Positions 32,760 through 41,535 of a stretch of 64,000 bases of DNA are shown here, one piece after another. The notes beneath the pieces are model-generated. The model was not told where the DNA came from and did no database searches. It saw only the letters and a list, made by a program, of their open reading frames with translations. Made by a program: the position numbers and the translations under genes. Source of the stretch: Pseudanabaena cinerea FACHB-1277 (GTDB lineage Bacteria; Cyanobacteriota; Cyanobacteriia; Pseudanabaenales; Pseudanabaenaceae); contig NZ_JACJPY010000007.1 in NCBI RefSeq assembly GCF_014696345.1, positions 48,423-112,422 on the forward strand, given 5' to 3'. How positions within the stretch are numbered: the first letter of the stretch is position 1; each line of letters starts with the position of its first letter.

Positions 32760-32812
32760 AAAACCAAGAAGCGAGGGTTAGCACAAAGCGCCAACCCTCG
32801 TATTCTGGTTTT
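32760..32812. terminator. Imperfect long hairpin
   Basis: AAAACCAAGAAGCGAGGGTTAGC pairs with GCCAACCCTCGTATTCTGGTTTT, with a few mismatches and a short loop. It lies between the divergent GNAT-TrhO and binding-protein genes, so it is not a 3' terminator for either in an obvious way; it resembles the hairpins found after other genes here. Confidence 0.45.
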
Positions 32813-32874
32813 ACATCCTAACAAGATTGGCGACAACTATACAAATGATGACAGGCTTACTGCATAAGAGATCA

Positions 32875-34536
32875 ATGAGATATTTGCTGCGTCGTTTTTT
32901 GGCTTGGTTTGCGATCGCCTTACTAGTGATAACCGCACTGTGGGGTTGTGGCAATAGTAGAAGCATCACCAATAATCCTAACAAGTTAGGAATTAGCGAT
33001 CGCACCAGTGAGCGCATCGTTTTAGGTACAACCAGCAAAATCCGTACCCTCGATCCTGCCGATGCTAACGAATTTTTTGCCAGCAATGTGTTTTACAACA
33101 GTCTTGAGCGCCTCTACACTTACAAAGAAGGCACAAACGAACTAATTCCCCAATTAGCCGCCGATATGCCCAAATTGAGCGCCGATGGCTTAACCTATAC
33201 CATCCCTATCAAGACTGGCATTAAATATCATGATCGTACTAATTTTAATGCCTATACAATGAAATTTTCCTTGGATCGCTTCATCAAAGCCAAGGGATCT
33301 CCTGCATTTATATTGGGCGATATCATCGATAAAATTGAGACTCCCAGCGATGCGGAGATCGTTTTTAAACTCAAACAGCCCCTGCAATTTTTCCCGAAAT
33401 TTCTTGCCTTCACAGGGGCATCAGCAATTTCCCCCAATGTCTACAAACATTTAATTGATAAAAAGACAGGCAAAGTTCAGTTTCTAGCGGACAAATTGGT
33501 GGGTACGGGCCCCTATCAAGTCACCCAATATGTTGAGGGCAGTTACTTACGGCTAGATGCTTTTCCCGACTATTGGGGCAGAAATCCTGTCAACAAAGGT
33601 ATTGATATTCAATTCTTTTCATCTAACTCGAACTTGCTTAATGCTTTTAAAACAGGAGCCGTGGATGTCGCTTTCCAGACCCTCACACCCACACAGGTGA
33701 GAAATATAGAAGCCAACGCCCAAGAAAATGGCTGGACGATCGCCTCAGCAAAGGGGGCAACAATTTTATATATGGTGGTAAATACACAACAAGCCCCCCT
33801 CAATGATGTGCGTGTCCGTCAGGCACTCGCCGCCGCCATCGATCGCCCCTTACTAGGGGAACGCATATTTTTTAATCAACGCACCCCTCTCTATAGTTTA
33901 ATTCCTAGCTCCTTTGATGAGTCTAAGCCCGTGTTTGAGCAAAGATATGGTCAAAGTAATCCGCAATTAGCCCGAAAGCTACTAGAAGAGGCGGGCTATT
34001 CCGATGACAAGCCTGCTCAAATTACTATTTGGTATCCCCCCAGATATGGCGGTAATGGTGACATAATTGCCAGCACCTTGAGGGCTTCGATTCAGAAAAA
34101 TATGGGTAAGATTTTGCAGATCAAAACTGAGCGTGTCGAAAATACTGTGGGCTATGCCTTTATTGATCGCGGTGTTTACCCCACCTACTTATTAGATTGG
34201 ATTCCCGACATTCTCGATCCTGATAACTATATCAAGACGTTTTTAGAATGCGAGAAGGCGGAGGGAGATCGCTGCGTTGAGGGCAGCAGCCAATATCAAG
34301 GCTCCTTCTATAACAACCCCAAAATGAATGAACTAATTACCGCCCAGCGTCAAGAAAGGGATGCCACCAAGCGATCGCAAATACTCCAACAGATCCAAGA
34401 AATTCTTGCCCAAGATGTGCCGTTTATTCCTCTCTGGCAAAATAAACAATATGCTTTTGCCCAAACTGGTGTAAAAGGCGTTGCCATTGAGCCAAATCAA
34501 CAACTTACTTACTGGAATATTACTAAGCAATCCTAA
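32875..34536 (+). CDS. Oligopeptide/dipeptide-type ABC transporter substrate-binding lipoprotein (family 5)
   Basis: The track starts at 32827. ATG 32875 (MRYLLRRFLAWFAIALLVITALWGC) gives a standard lipoprotein signal with lipobox and Cys at ~25, with AAGAGA upstream. About 553 residues. Mature motifs are those of SBP_bac_5: LDPADANEFFASNVFYNSLERLYTY, PQLAADMPKLSADGLTYTIPIK, GTGPYQV, VRQALAAAIDRPLL and RVENTVGYAFIDRGVYPTYLLDW. It binds peptides or similar ligands in the periplasm. No permease genes adjoin, so it is an orphan. A hairpin separates it from the convergent gene. Confidence 0.88.
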   Translation: MRYLLRRFLAWFAIALLVITALWGCGNSRSITNNPNKLGISDRTSERIVLGTTSKIRTLDPADANEFFASNVFYNSLERLYTYKEGTNELIPQLAADMPKLSADGLTYTIPIKTGIKYHDRTNFNAYTMKFSLDRFIKAKGSPAFILGDIIDKIETPSDAEIVFKLKQPLQFFPKFLAFTGASAISPNVYKHLIDKKTGKVQFLADKLVGTGPYQVTQYVEGSYLRLDAFPDYWGRNPVNKGIDIQFFSSNSNLLNAFKTGAVDVAFQTLTPTQVRNIEANAQENGWTIASAKGATILYMVVNTQQAPLNDVRVRQALAAAIDRPLLGERIFFNQRTPLYSLIPSSFDESKPVFEQRYGQSNPQLARKLLEEAGYSDDKPAQITIWYPPRYGGNGDIIASTLRASIQKNMGKILQIKTERVENTVGYAFIDRGVYPTYLLDWIPDILDPDNYIKTFLECEKAEGDRCVEGSSQYQGSFYNNPKMNELITAQRQERDATKRSQILQQIQEILAQDVPFIPLWQNKQYAFAQTGVKGVAIEPNQQLTYWNITKQS

Positions 34537-34543
34537 GTTCAAC

Positions 34544-34572
34544 AAAAAAATCGTGCGAAGCACGATTTTTTT
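34544..34572. terminator. Bidirectional terminator hairpin, GAA loop
   Basis: AAAAAAATCGTGC / GCACGATTTTTTT with a GAA loop between convergent genes ending at 34536 (+) and 34579 (-). U-runs on both strands make it a textbook bidirectional terminator. Confidence 0.9.
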
Positions 34573-34578
34573 GAACCA

Positions 34579-35040
34579 TTATTGGCTAGTCTCACTAATC
34601 GAGAGCCGATAATTGACAGACTCTCCATCATCAGTACCCACCCAAATCTCATACTTGCCAGATACCCATGCCCCAGACAGTTCTGGACTTTTGCCATTGC
34701 GACAATAAGTACCATCGGGACCTTTAACTAACAATGACAAATTGCGATCGCTAGATACTTGTAGGCTCAAAAAGCCAAAATTGCGCTGCACGGTCAAAGC
34801 GTGACTAGGGGAAAATCTAGTAAAGCCTTGGCACTTGCCATTAGCCTGACCACCCGCGAGATCCTGTACAGGCGTATCCCCACCCGCCACACCAGAATAT
34901 AACTGCGGATCGGGCGCAAATCTGGGGGCGATCGGCTTTAGCTTTTCCTGAGCGCTAGTTGCACCAATGATCGCTGATGTCGCTAATAAACTAAGGCTGC
35001 CCAAAATGACAGCCGCCATAGATTGTTTCAAGAATTTCAT
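34579..35040 (-). CDS. Secreted protein of unknown function (153 aa), paralogue of upstream gene
   Basis: 153 residues with a Sec signal peptide (KFLKQSMAAVILGSLSLLATSAIIGATSAQ). The mature part has a Gly/Ala-rich region, GKCQGFTRFSPSHALTVQRNFGFLSLQVSSDRNLSLLVKGPDGTYCRNG and SGKYEIWVGTDDGESVNYRLSISE. It shares the pattern C-x-GF-x(n)-P-x-H-x-x-T, LLVKG-DG-x-x-C and G-Y-x-IWVG-x(n)-NY-x-LS-SE with the gene before it, so the two are paralogues, probably beta-sandwich domains with one disulfide. Its start overlaps the upstream stop by 4 bp (ATGA). Confidence 0.75.
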   Translation of the reverse strand: MKFLKQSMAAVILGSLSLLATSAIIGATSAQEKLKPIAPRFAPDPQLYSGVAGGDTPVQDLAGGQANGKCQGFTRFSPSHALTVQRNFGFLSLQVSSDRNLSLLVKGPDGTYCRNGKSPELSGAWVSGKYEIWVGTDDGESVNYRLSISETSQ

Positions 35041-35543
35041 TTTTGCCGCGCTTCACTTAATGACAAGGTGTAATTAAAGGATTGATTAGGAGTCTTGGAG
35101 CCAACCCAAATTTGGTAACTGCCCTTGACCAAACGGCTGTTAATCTGTGGTCTGCGACCGCCGCCTTCTTCATCGGCACACAAAATATCTCCATTTGAAC
35201 CCTTAATCAATAAGGTTGGGTCATCATTGATATTGTCGGGACGAACCAAAATATCGAGCGCAGGAAAATTATCCGTTAAAGTCACCGTATGGTTTGGTGC
35301 AGTATTGGCAAAACCACGACAATTATCCGTAATTCCAGCAATACTGGCAAGACTTACCCTGCCGCCAGCCGTTCCTTTCATGGTTGCAGGATCATCACGG
35401 AATCCACGACCAAGGCTCATATTTTGCACATTTTGAGCAATGCTAGGGGCAGTAATCGCCAAAGCCATAGTTAGTCCTGCGATCGCCCCCCATCCCCAGC
35501 GCTTTTTTCCAGTTCCGTCTAACTTGTGCATATCCATGTCCAT
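35037..35543 (-). CDS. Secreted protein of unknown function (168 aa)
   Basis: 168 residues. After a charged start (MDMDMHKLDGTGKKRWGW) comes a signal segment AIAGLTMALAITAPSIAQ. Mature features: NCRGFANTAPNHTVTLTDNFPALDILVRPD, LLIKGSNGDILCADEEGGGR and GSYQIWVGSKTPNQSFNYTLSLSEARQ. The repeated C...C pair and IWVG...NYxLSxSE motif match the next gene. The overall shape recalls pre-peptidase C-terminal-like beta domains, but I cannot assign a family. It is first of a two-gene operon; a 400-bp spacer lies upstream. Confidence 0.75.
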   Translation of the reverse strand: MDMDMHKLDGTGKKRWGWGAIAGLTMALAITAPSIAQNVQNMSLGRGFRDDPATMKGTAGGRVSLASIAGITDNCRGFANTAPNHTVTLTDNFPALDILVRPDNINDDPTLLIKGSNGDILCADEEGGGRRPQINSRLVKGSYQIWVGSKTPNQSFNYTLSLSEARQK

Positions 35544-35951
35544 ACCCTCAATTTACTAAATTCTTATGTTTTACAAGACCGCAGATTGGGACGAAAAGTT
35601 GCCAGATTAGCCACAATTACTTACTAGCTGATATTTGACGGTAAGCCACAGAGCATATGGATTAATGGATTTCACTGATTTTGATCTATTCTCATCCAAA
35701 AAACCCGCGCAGTCAGCGTAATCCCCTTAATCCGCGTTCAAGTTTGATTGGTATAGAATATTAATTATTAATCAGTCATTAGCCTAAACCAATGACGCAA
35801 GCAATAGTAAAACCCTCAGCAGCCAAATTCACTTTATTCCAAACTCAAAAAATCCGTGTAATCTGAGTAATCCGCATATCCGTGTTCAAGCATTTACCAA
35901 CAGCCAAGCCACCAATTCAAAGCGGAATGTAGGATTTACCCATATGAGCAA
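35544..35951. other. Gene-free spacer with two degenerate dispersed repeats
   Basis: No coding potential is supported. It contains GATTAATGGATTTCACTGAT (from 35659) and two copies of a CGTAATCC...TAATCCGCGTTCAAG-type sequence (35713-35742 and 35850-35890), a kind of short dispersed repeat found in many cyanobacterial spacers. Promoters for the divergent genes at 35543 (-) and 35952 (+) must lie here, but I see no convincing boxes. Confidence 0.6.
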
Positions 35952-36899
35952 ATGATTAAAATGACATATTTTTGGCGGCTTTATCGCAGATCGAAAGCAT
36001 TTACGATCGCTGTTTGCCTGATACCGATCGCGATCGCTTGTTCTAGCGCCCCTAGATCCACTCCGCAAATTCGGATCGGCACTTTTAATCTGCAAAATTT
36101 TGATGGTTTAAATACACAGAAATTAACTAATATTGCCAAGATTATTGAAAATAATTTTGATGTGATTGGCTTACAGGAAATTAGTCCCATTGGCGCAGAG
36201 AAACTTAAGGGCAGTTTGCCAAAATGGGAATTTATTTTGGGTGAAACTGGGCAGAAGCAGAGGGTAGCACTTTTTTATCGGCGGGATCTATTGATTGCTC
36301 AAAGGGTTACAGAATGGCGCAAGGTGAATATCACTGGCACTTTACGCTCGCCCCTCGTCACCTATCTCAAAACTAATTCCCAAAATAATGAGAGTCGCGT
36401 CTTTGACTTTACGCTTGTGATACTGCACCAAAAGGGAGGCGGTGGCAAGGATAGCGATCGCCTCCGTCAAAACCAGAGCGATCGCCTAGGGCAAGAGGTT
36501 ATTCAATATCAAGCAAATCCTCAATCCGATCCCGATTTGATTTTATTAGGAGACTTTAATAGTCCCTCTTGGGCTGAACAAAATCGCGGACTGCGGGATT
36601 TACCGCTTACCTTCTTAACCAAAGCGATCGAAACCGATGCTAAGGAAAATTGTCTAAAAAAGCGTGGACAACCTAAGTTTGCCGATGGTAGATTGCGGTT
36701 TTCCAATCGCGGCACTGGTTGTGTGATCGACCATATTGCTGTTTCTCAATCACCGAAGGGAGCTGAAGAAGAATATATTCCTAGTTCTGTGCAGATTTTA
36801 GCGCCTCAAAAAGATTTAGGCTTTAGCAGCGATCGCCAATATTTTTCGGAAGTCTCCGATCATTTGCCTGTTCGAGCCATTTTTAAACCTAAAGATTAG
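35952..36899 (+). CDS. Endonuclease/exonuclease/phosphatase (EEP) family protein, predicted lipoprotein
   Basis: 315 residues. N-terminal lipoprotein signal SKAFTIAVCLIPIAIAC with Cys at ~30. The catalytic core has the EEP motifs: RIGTFNLQNFDG (first metal-site Asn), DVIGLQEIS (Glu), FTLVILHQKGGG, LILLGDFNSPSW (Asp-x-Asn) and a C-terminal SDHLPVRAIF (Asp-His). These residues support Mg-dependent phosphodiester hydrolysis outside the cytoplasm: nuclease, sphingomyelinase-like or lipid phosphatase. Substrate cannot be told. GIGT-type beta strands and length fit small secreted EEP enzymes. It is monocistronic. Confidence 0.88.
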   Translation: MIKMTYFWRLYRRSKAFTIAVCLIPIAIACSSAPRSTPQIRIGTFNLQNFDGLNTQKLTNIAKIIENNFDVIGLQEISPIGAEKLKGSLPKWEFILGETGQKQRVALFYRRDLLIAQRVTEWRKVNITGTLRSPLVTYLKTNSQNNESRVFDFTLVILHQKGGGGKDSDRLRQNQSDRLGQEVIQYQANPQSDPDLILLGDFNSPSWAEQNRGLRDLPLTFLTKAIETDAKENCLKKRGQPKFADGRLRFSNRGTGCVIDHIAVSQSPKGAEEEYIPSSVQILAPQKDLGFSSDRQYFSEVSDHLPVRAIFKPKD

Positions 36900-36978
36900 A
36901 TATGAATTATTCAGGCAGGGGCAATCCCCCCTTGGTTGCCCTGCTTGGCTGTCACAATTAATTGCTGTCATTGCCAAA

Positions 36979-37566
36979 CTACGGATTTACCGCTTGCTCA
37001 GTCCAACCCTCTGGGGTTTTGTGGTATAGCCATCGGTTTTGGGGTGTGCCACGCAATTCTAGGCGATCAACTTCCATGGGCGCTAATAGTATTAGGCAGA
37101 ACCAGTCAAGGGGCTGCAAGACATCTACGATCGCCACCTCAGCAATTTTGTGAGGATCTAATCGCAGCGATCGCGGTGTATCCCAAGCAAATTGAGATCG
37201 CGCCGCATCGGATAGAGATTGCCATGCACCTTGACGAAAACTTTGCAGTTCAGGATCATCACGCTCTTGATCGATTAAGATTAACTGTCCCAAAATCCGA
37301 AATTGTGATCGTGTCTTCGGAAAATACCAACTGACCTCAGCATAGGGGTTGGCAGTGATCTGGTCATATTTTTGACTGCGACGATCGGTCACAATTTTAA
37401 GACAATCTAGATAGCGATCGCTATGTTCTAGAAATCCGCGAAAAACCACAGTCCGATTGCGAGGGCGCTGGGCTGCATCCACCGTTGCCAAATGAAAAAA
37501 GCGTGCCTCAGGTTGATTGCGGTGTTGGTGCAGACTACGGGCAAGATGCGATCGCCAAGGGGTCAT
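36979..37566 (-). CDS. Pyridoxamine 5'-phosphate oxidase-related flavoprotein (Alr4036 type)
   Basis: 195 residues. PPOX split-barrel pattern: SLHQHRNQPEARFFHLATVDAAQRPRNRTVVFRGF, IVTDRRSQKYDQI, ANPYAEVSWYFPKTRSQFRILGQL, then FRQGAWQSLSDAARSQF. In this group the RTVVFRGF and R-S-x-K residues contact FMN phosphate. Cyanobacterial relatives are annotated as PPOX-class oxidases; whether it makes pyridoxal phosphate is unknown. It is alone on the minus strand; a short GC-rich palindrome (36915-36949) separates it from the EEP gene. Confidence 0.85.
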   Translation of the reverse strand: MTPWRSHLARSLHQHRNQPEARFFHLATVDAAQRPRNRTVVFRGFLEHSDRYLDCLKIVTDRRSQKYDQITANPYAEVSWYFPKTRSQFRILGQLILIDQERDDPELQSFRQGAWQSLSDAARSQFAWDTPRSLRLDPHKIAEVAIVDVLQPLDWFCLILLAPMEVDRLELRGTPQNRWLYHKTPEGWTEQAVNP

Positions 37567-37625
37567 AGAAAATATTTAAGATTAAAATGGTATGTATAAG
37601 AATAAACCAGCAAGAGTAAATCGTT

Positions 37626-39629
37626 GTGAATCTATGGATTGAAGGTGGGAGTGGCAATGGCAAAAGAGAACGCATGATCCAACAGTTCGGCATATGGGCA
37701 GAACAGGACTTTTGTCATCGCGCTAATCCCCAAGCTGCTTCTCAAAAAGTATTATTATTGGCGATCGACTCCGAGCAACGGCGCAATTTTAGCGATCACC
37801 TACTGCTCTTTACCCATGGACGTTATCCTATTACTGCCTCGACCCCTCTCAGCTTTTTGCAGAATGAAGTGCGTCTCTATTGGACATTTTTAGTCAGGGA
37901 ATTGGGCATTAAGGCGCAGTTTCCTCTAGTGTTGCGGGTAGAAAATGAACAGGAACTAGCCGCCCAATGTTGGCAACAGCGCCTTGATGGGCATCTGGAA
38001 ATGGAAGGGGTTGGTCGCGATCGCTTAGTACGACGGATGTTAGATCTATTGCTATTGGCAGCCTATGGCGGTTATGCCATTGAGTCAATTCCTGAAATGC
38101 TTGCTAAGGGCATCGACAGCACCCAAGCACCGCTCTGGCTAGAGATGGGGGCGGCATTGCAAGAATGGCGTAAATATTGTTGGGAGGCAGGTCTGCTGAC
38201 CTATGGCATTGTCGCTGATTTGTTTGTGCAGTATCTCCTACCTAATCCTCGCTATCAAGAACAACTAAGGCGGCGCTTTGCCTATGTGATGATCGATCGC
38301 GCCGATGAAATGCCTGCGATCATCGCCGATTTATGTAGATTTCTGCTCGATCAGGGGGCTGAAGGAGTTTTCTCATTTAATCGCAATGGTTCAGCCAGAT
38401 TAGGATTAGGAGCCGATCCTGACTATTGGCAACAGGACATAAAACCCAAGTGTGAGGTTCTCCATCAACCGTCAGCAACGGTAGTCCTTGGCTCTCAGAT
38501 TACAGATCCATGCCTTGACCTGCTCAACAATCCTACAAGCTATAACTTTGCCGAACCCTACGACCAACTCCATAGCATCGATTCCATTTCTCGCGCTAAG
38601 TTATTTCGCAATGTAGCTGAAGTGATCGCCGCCGCCATTGAGTCAGGAACAGTCAAGGCAAATGAAATCGCCATCATTGCTCCTGGATTGGACAATATTG
38701 CCAAATATGCGATCGTCGAAATCCTCCACAAGAAAAATATTAATGTCTTCCCTCTCAACGATCAGCGTCCCCTTTCGCAATCGGCACAGGTGCGATCGCT
38801 GCTGACCCTGATGCTCTTGGGCTATCCCAAACTAGGACATCTGCTCAGTCGCGACCATGTTGCCGAAATGCTCGTGGTTCTTACGGAGGCGATCGATCCT
38901 GTCCGTGCAGGGATGTTAGCCGATTCCTGCTTTGCCCCACACCCTGAAATGCCCCAATTGCTTGCCGCCGATACCTTTGCCCAATGGAATCGCCTTGGTT
39001 ATAGAGCCACCAAAGCCTATGAACAATTGCGTCAATGGCGATCAGAACAATCACCGCAACAGACTACACCACTTCTATTTTTAGATCGTGCAATCCAAAA
39101 ATTTTTCAAGCCCCGCAAACTTAATTATGAACAGACTGCCACATTGCAAAAGTTAATTGAAACCGCGCAACACCATTGGCAACTAGGGCAGCGTCTTGGG
39201 GATCAAGAGCCAGTAATTCTCGAAAAATTTATTCAACTCATCCGCCAAGGCATTGCCACCGCCGATCCCTATGCGCCTAATCTGCCCGATGATGGCATTA
39301 TCTTGGCTACGATCTTTCAATATCGCTCAGCAAGGCGATCGCACCGTTGGCAATTTTGGCTAGATGCGAGTTCAGAACTATGGTTACAGGGTGGTGCGGC
39401 AGCGCTGTTTGCTGCACCAATCTTTCTTAAAGGTTGGCATGGTGAGCAATGGACAATGACAGATCAACAAAATACAGATATGCAGCGTCTGCAAAGATTG
39501 ATTGCCGATTTGCTAGACCGTGCAGGCGATCGGCTCTATCTGTGCCACAGCGAGTTTAGCACCAATGGACAAACCCAAAATGGCATATTACTGCCCTTAA
39601 TCGAGGTCTGTAGATCCATCGGAATTTAG
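37626..39629 (+). CDS. SF1-helicase-like recombination protein with degenerate motifs
   Basis: 667 residues from GTG 37626. The start has a Walker A-like loop GGSGNGKRERM in which the usual Thr/Ser after Lys is Arg. Later features recall UvrD/AddB helicases: LLLAIDSEQRRNFSDHLL, STPLSFLQNEVRLYW, YVMIDRADEMPAIIADLCRFLL where the DExx box would be, a GVFSFNRNGSARLGLGADPDYW segment, and LSQSAQVRSLLTLMLL. The ATPase residues are weak, so it may be a structural subunit (AddB-like) rather than an active motor. A complete UvrD-type helicase gene lies 1.9 kb downstream beyond leuA. I know similar cyanobacterial proteins only as recombinase-family. Confidence 0.65.
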   Translation: MNLWIEGGSGNGKRERMIQQFGIWAEQDFCHRANPQAASQKVLLLAIDSEQRRNFSDHLLLFTHGRYPITASTPLSFLQNEVRLYWTFLVRELGIKAQFPLVLRVENEQELAAQCWQQRLDGHLEMEGVGRDRLVRRMLDLLLLAAYGGYAIESIPEMLAKGIDSTQAPLWLEMGAALQEWRKYCWEAGLLTYGIVADLFVQYLLPNPRYQEQLRRRFAYVMIDRADEMPAIIADLCRFLLDQGAEGVFSFNRNGSARLGLGADPDYWQQDIKPKCEVLHQPSATVVLGSQITDPCLDLLNNPTSYNFAEPYDQLHSIDSISRAKLFRNVAEVIAAAIESGTVKANEIAIIAPGLDNIAKYAIVEILHKKNINVFPLNDQRPLSQSAQVRSLLTLMLLGYPKLGHLLSRDHVAEMLVVLTEAIDPVRAGMLADSCFAPHPEMPQLLAADTFAQWNRLGYRATKAYEQLRQWRSEQSPQQTTPLLFLDRAIQKFFKPRKLNYEQTATLQKLIETAQHHWQLGQRLGDQEPVILEKFIQLIRQGIATADPYAPNLPDDGIILATIFQYRSARRSHRWQFWLDASSELWLQGGAAALFAAPIFLKGWHGEQWTMTDQQNTDMQRLQRLIADLLDRAGDRLYLCHSEFSTNGQTQNGILLPLIEVCRSIGI

Positions 39630-39723
39630 GCAGAACAGAAATATGTTCGCCCATAGAGACACTCTCTTCTCAGGGAAGAATTAGACGCTGCGGCGACTCG
39701 CACCGCATTGAGGCTTACCGCAA

Positions 39724-41379
39724 TTACAGAGTTGCTTCTTGCTTGAGCTTTTCACGATCGCCAATCCTTTCATGGTTGGAAACATTGGGCGATTGGAGGG
39801 CAAAATGGAGCTTATTGAGAGCATTGAGATAGGCTCTTGCGGAAGCAACAATCACATCAGTATTAGCGGAATGTCCTGAAAAAGTACCGACATCGGGATG
39901 CTTGAGGCGGATCGTCACTTCACCGAGGGCATCAATGCCTGCGGTGACAGACTGCACTGAATACTCGATCAGGTTATTGGGGACATTGACGATGCGGTTA
40001 ATCGCTTTGTAAATGGCATCAACAGGCCCCGTACCAACGGAAGCATCGGTAATTTCTTGACCATTGGGCATAACCACGGTGACAGTGGCAGTAGGAATGG
40101 CGCGATCGCCACAGCTAACTTGCACATGATCGAGTTTGAAAGCTTCGGGGGCATGGCGAATTTCGTCATTGACGATCGCCTCTAAATCGCGATCGCTAAT
40201 TTCCCGTTTTTTATCGGCAACTTCCTTAAAGCGGATAAAGGCAGCATTGAGTTCCTGTTCGGATAGCTCAAAACCGAGTTCCTTTAACCTTGAACTGAGG
40301 GCATTGCGTCCAGAGAGCTTGCCAAGCACGATCAAATTATCGGTTAAGCCGATGGATTGTGCGTCCATGATCTCGTAGGTGAGGCGATTTTTGAGAACGC
40401 CATCTTGATGAATACCCGACTCATGGGCGAAGGCATTCGCACCAACGATCGCCTTATTGGGTTGTACCAACATTCCTGTGAGATTAGAGACAAGGCGCGA
40501 GGTCTTATAAATCTGCTTGGTGTCAATATTGCAGAGGGGCGCAGGAGAATCTTCGGGACGACCGAGGAAGGTGTTGAAATAGGCACGGCGCACATGGAGT
40601 GCCATCACCAATTCTTCGAGAGCGGCGTTACCTGCGCGTTCGCCAATGCCATTAATTGTGCATTCCATTTGGCGTGCGCCATTTTTGGCAGCTTCAAGGA
40701 AATTTGCCACCGCTAGACCAAGATCATTATGACCATGCACCGAAATAATGGCGCGATCAATATTCGGCACATTATCCTTAATGCCCTTGATCAAAGCGCC
40801 AAATTCCGAAGGAGTTAAGTAGCCGACGGTATCAGGAATATTAACTGTGGTTGCTCCTGCGGCGATCGCTGCCTCTAATACTTGATAGAGAAACTCTGGA
40901 TCGGAGCGTCCTGCATCTTCAGGCGAAAATTCGATGTCGTCAATTTTAGATTTAGCGTAGGCAACCATTTCAGGGACGATCGCCAAGACTTCGGCGCGGC
41001 TCTTGCGGAGCTTGTACTTCAAATGAATATCCGAAGTTGCCAAGAAAGTATGGATGCGACCCTTTGCCGCAGGTTTTACAGCTTCCGCCGCCGCATCGAT
41101 ATCGGCTTTGGTTGCCCTCGCTAAGCCGCAAATCGTCGGGCCAGACTCACTGCCAACGAGCTTGGCAATTTCTTGGACAGCATGAAAATCGCCCTTACTC
41201 GCAAAGGGAAAACCTGCCTCAATGATGTCTACACCAAGTCGAGCCAGTTGCTGCGCGATTAGCAGTTTTTGTTCCACGTTCAGTGTTGCGCCTGGGGACT
41301 GTTCACCATCGCGGAGAGTGGTATCAAAAAAGATAATGCGGTCTTGAGCAACGTGGGACTCTGGTTGTGTTGTAGACAT
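39724..41379 (-). CDS. leuA: 2-isopropylmalate synthase
   Basis: 551 residues, the long LeuA type. Catalytic start [20 protein letters not shown], substrate-binding [24 protein letters not shown] (metal-binding His-x-His), [19 protein letters not shown], and [16 protein letters not shown]. The C-terminal ~150 residues form the leucine-feedback domain ([31 protein letters not shown]). It condenses acetyl-CoA and 2-oxoisovalerate in leucine synthesis. Transcribed alone, divergent from the helicase gene; no leader-peptide attenuator is evident upstream. Confidence 0.96.
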   Translation of the reverse strand: MSTTQPESHVAQDRIIFFDTTLRDGEQSPGATLNVEQKLLIAQQLARLGVDIIEAGFPFASKGDFHAVQEIAKLVGSESGPTICGLARATKADIDAAAEAVKPAAKGRIHTFLATSDIHLKYKLRKSRAEVLAIVPEMVAYAKSKIDDIEFSPEDAGRSDPEFLYQVLEAAIAAGATTVNIPDTVGYLTPSEFGALIKGIKDNVPNIDRAIISVHGHNDLGLAVANFLEAAKNGARQMECTINGIGERAGNAALEELVMALHVRRAYFNTFLGRPEDSPAPLCNIDTKQIYKTSRLVSNLTGMLVQPNKAIVGANAFAHESGIHQDGVLKNRLTYEIMDAQSIGLTDNLIVLGKLSGRNALSSRLKELGFELSEQELNAAFIRFKEVADKKREISDRDLEAIVNDEIRHAPEAFKLDHVQVSCGDRAIPTATVTVVMPNGQEITDASVGTGPVDAIYKAINRIVNVPNNLIEYSVQSVTAGIDALGEVTIRLKHPDVGTFSGHSANTDVIVASARAYLNALNKLHFALQSPNVSNHERIGDREKLKQEATL

Positions 41380-41426
41380 AATGCGTTATTTCATGAATGG
41401 TTAATGTAGCAGATAGTTACTTAAAT

Positions 41427-41459
41427 AATTATGAGCGGCGCAATGCACCGCTCATAATT
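41427..41459. terminator. Hairpin with AAT loop in leuA upstream spacer
   Basis: AATTATGAGCGGCGC / GCACCGCTCATAATT, one G-T wobble, 3-nt AAT loop. It sits between divergent genes, 48 bp before leuA and 77 bp before the helicase start, so it could act in leuA leader RNA or be a dispersed palindrome. Confidence 0.5.
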
Positions 41460-41535
41460 GATATCTTAGCCTTTATTTTGAGAAATTGCTGAGTCCTAGG
41501 GCTTAAATTTTGAGGTCATTCTGATTTAATGACAA

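Noticed and set aside
36936-37334. ORF of 132 aa on the plus strand
   Set aside because: It is antisense to the PPOX gene, whose minus-strand frame has clear family motifs.
41380-41535. leuA leader-peptide attenuator
   Set aside because: No short Leu-rich frame was seen; only a simple hairpin is present.
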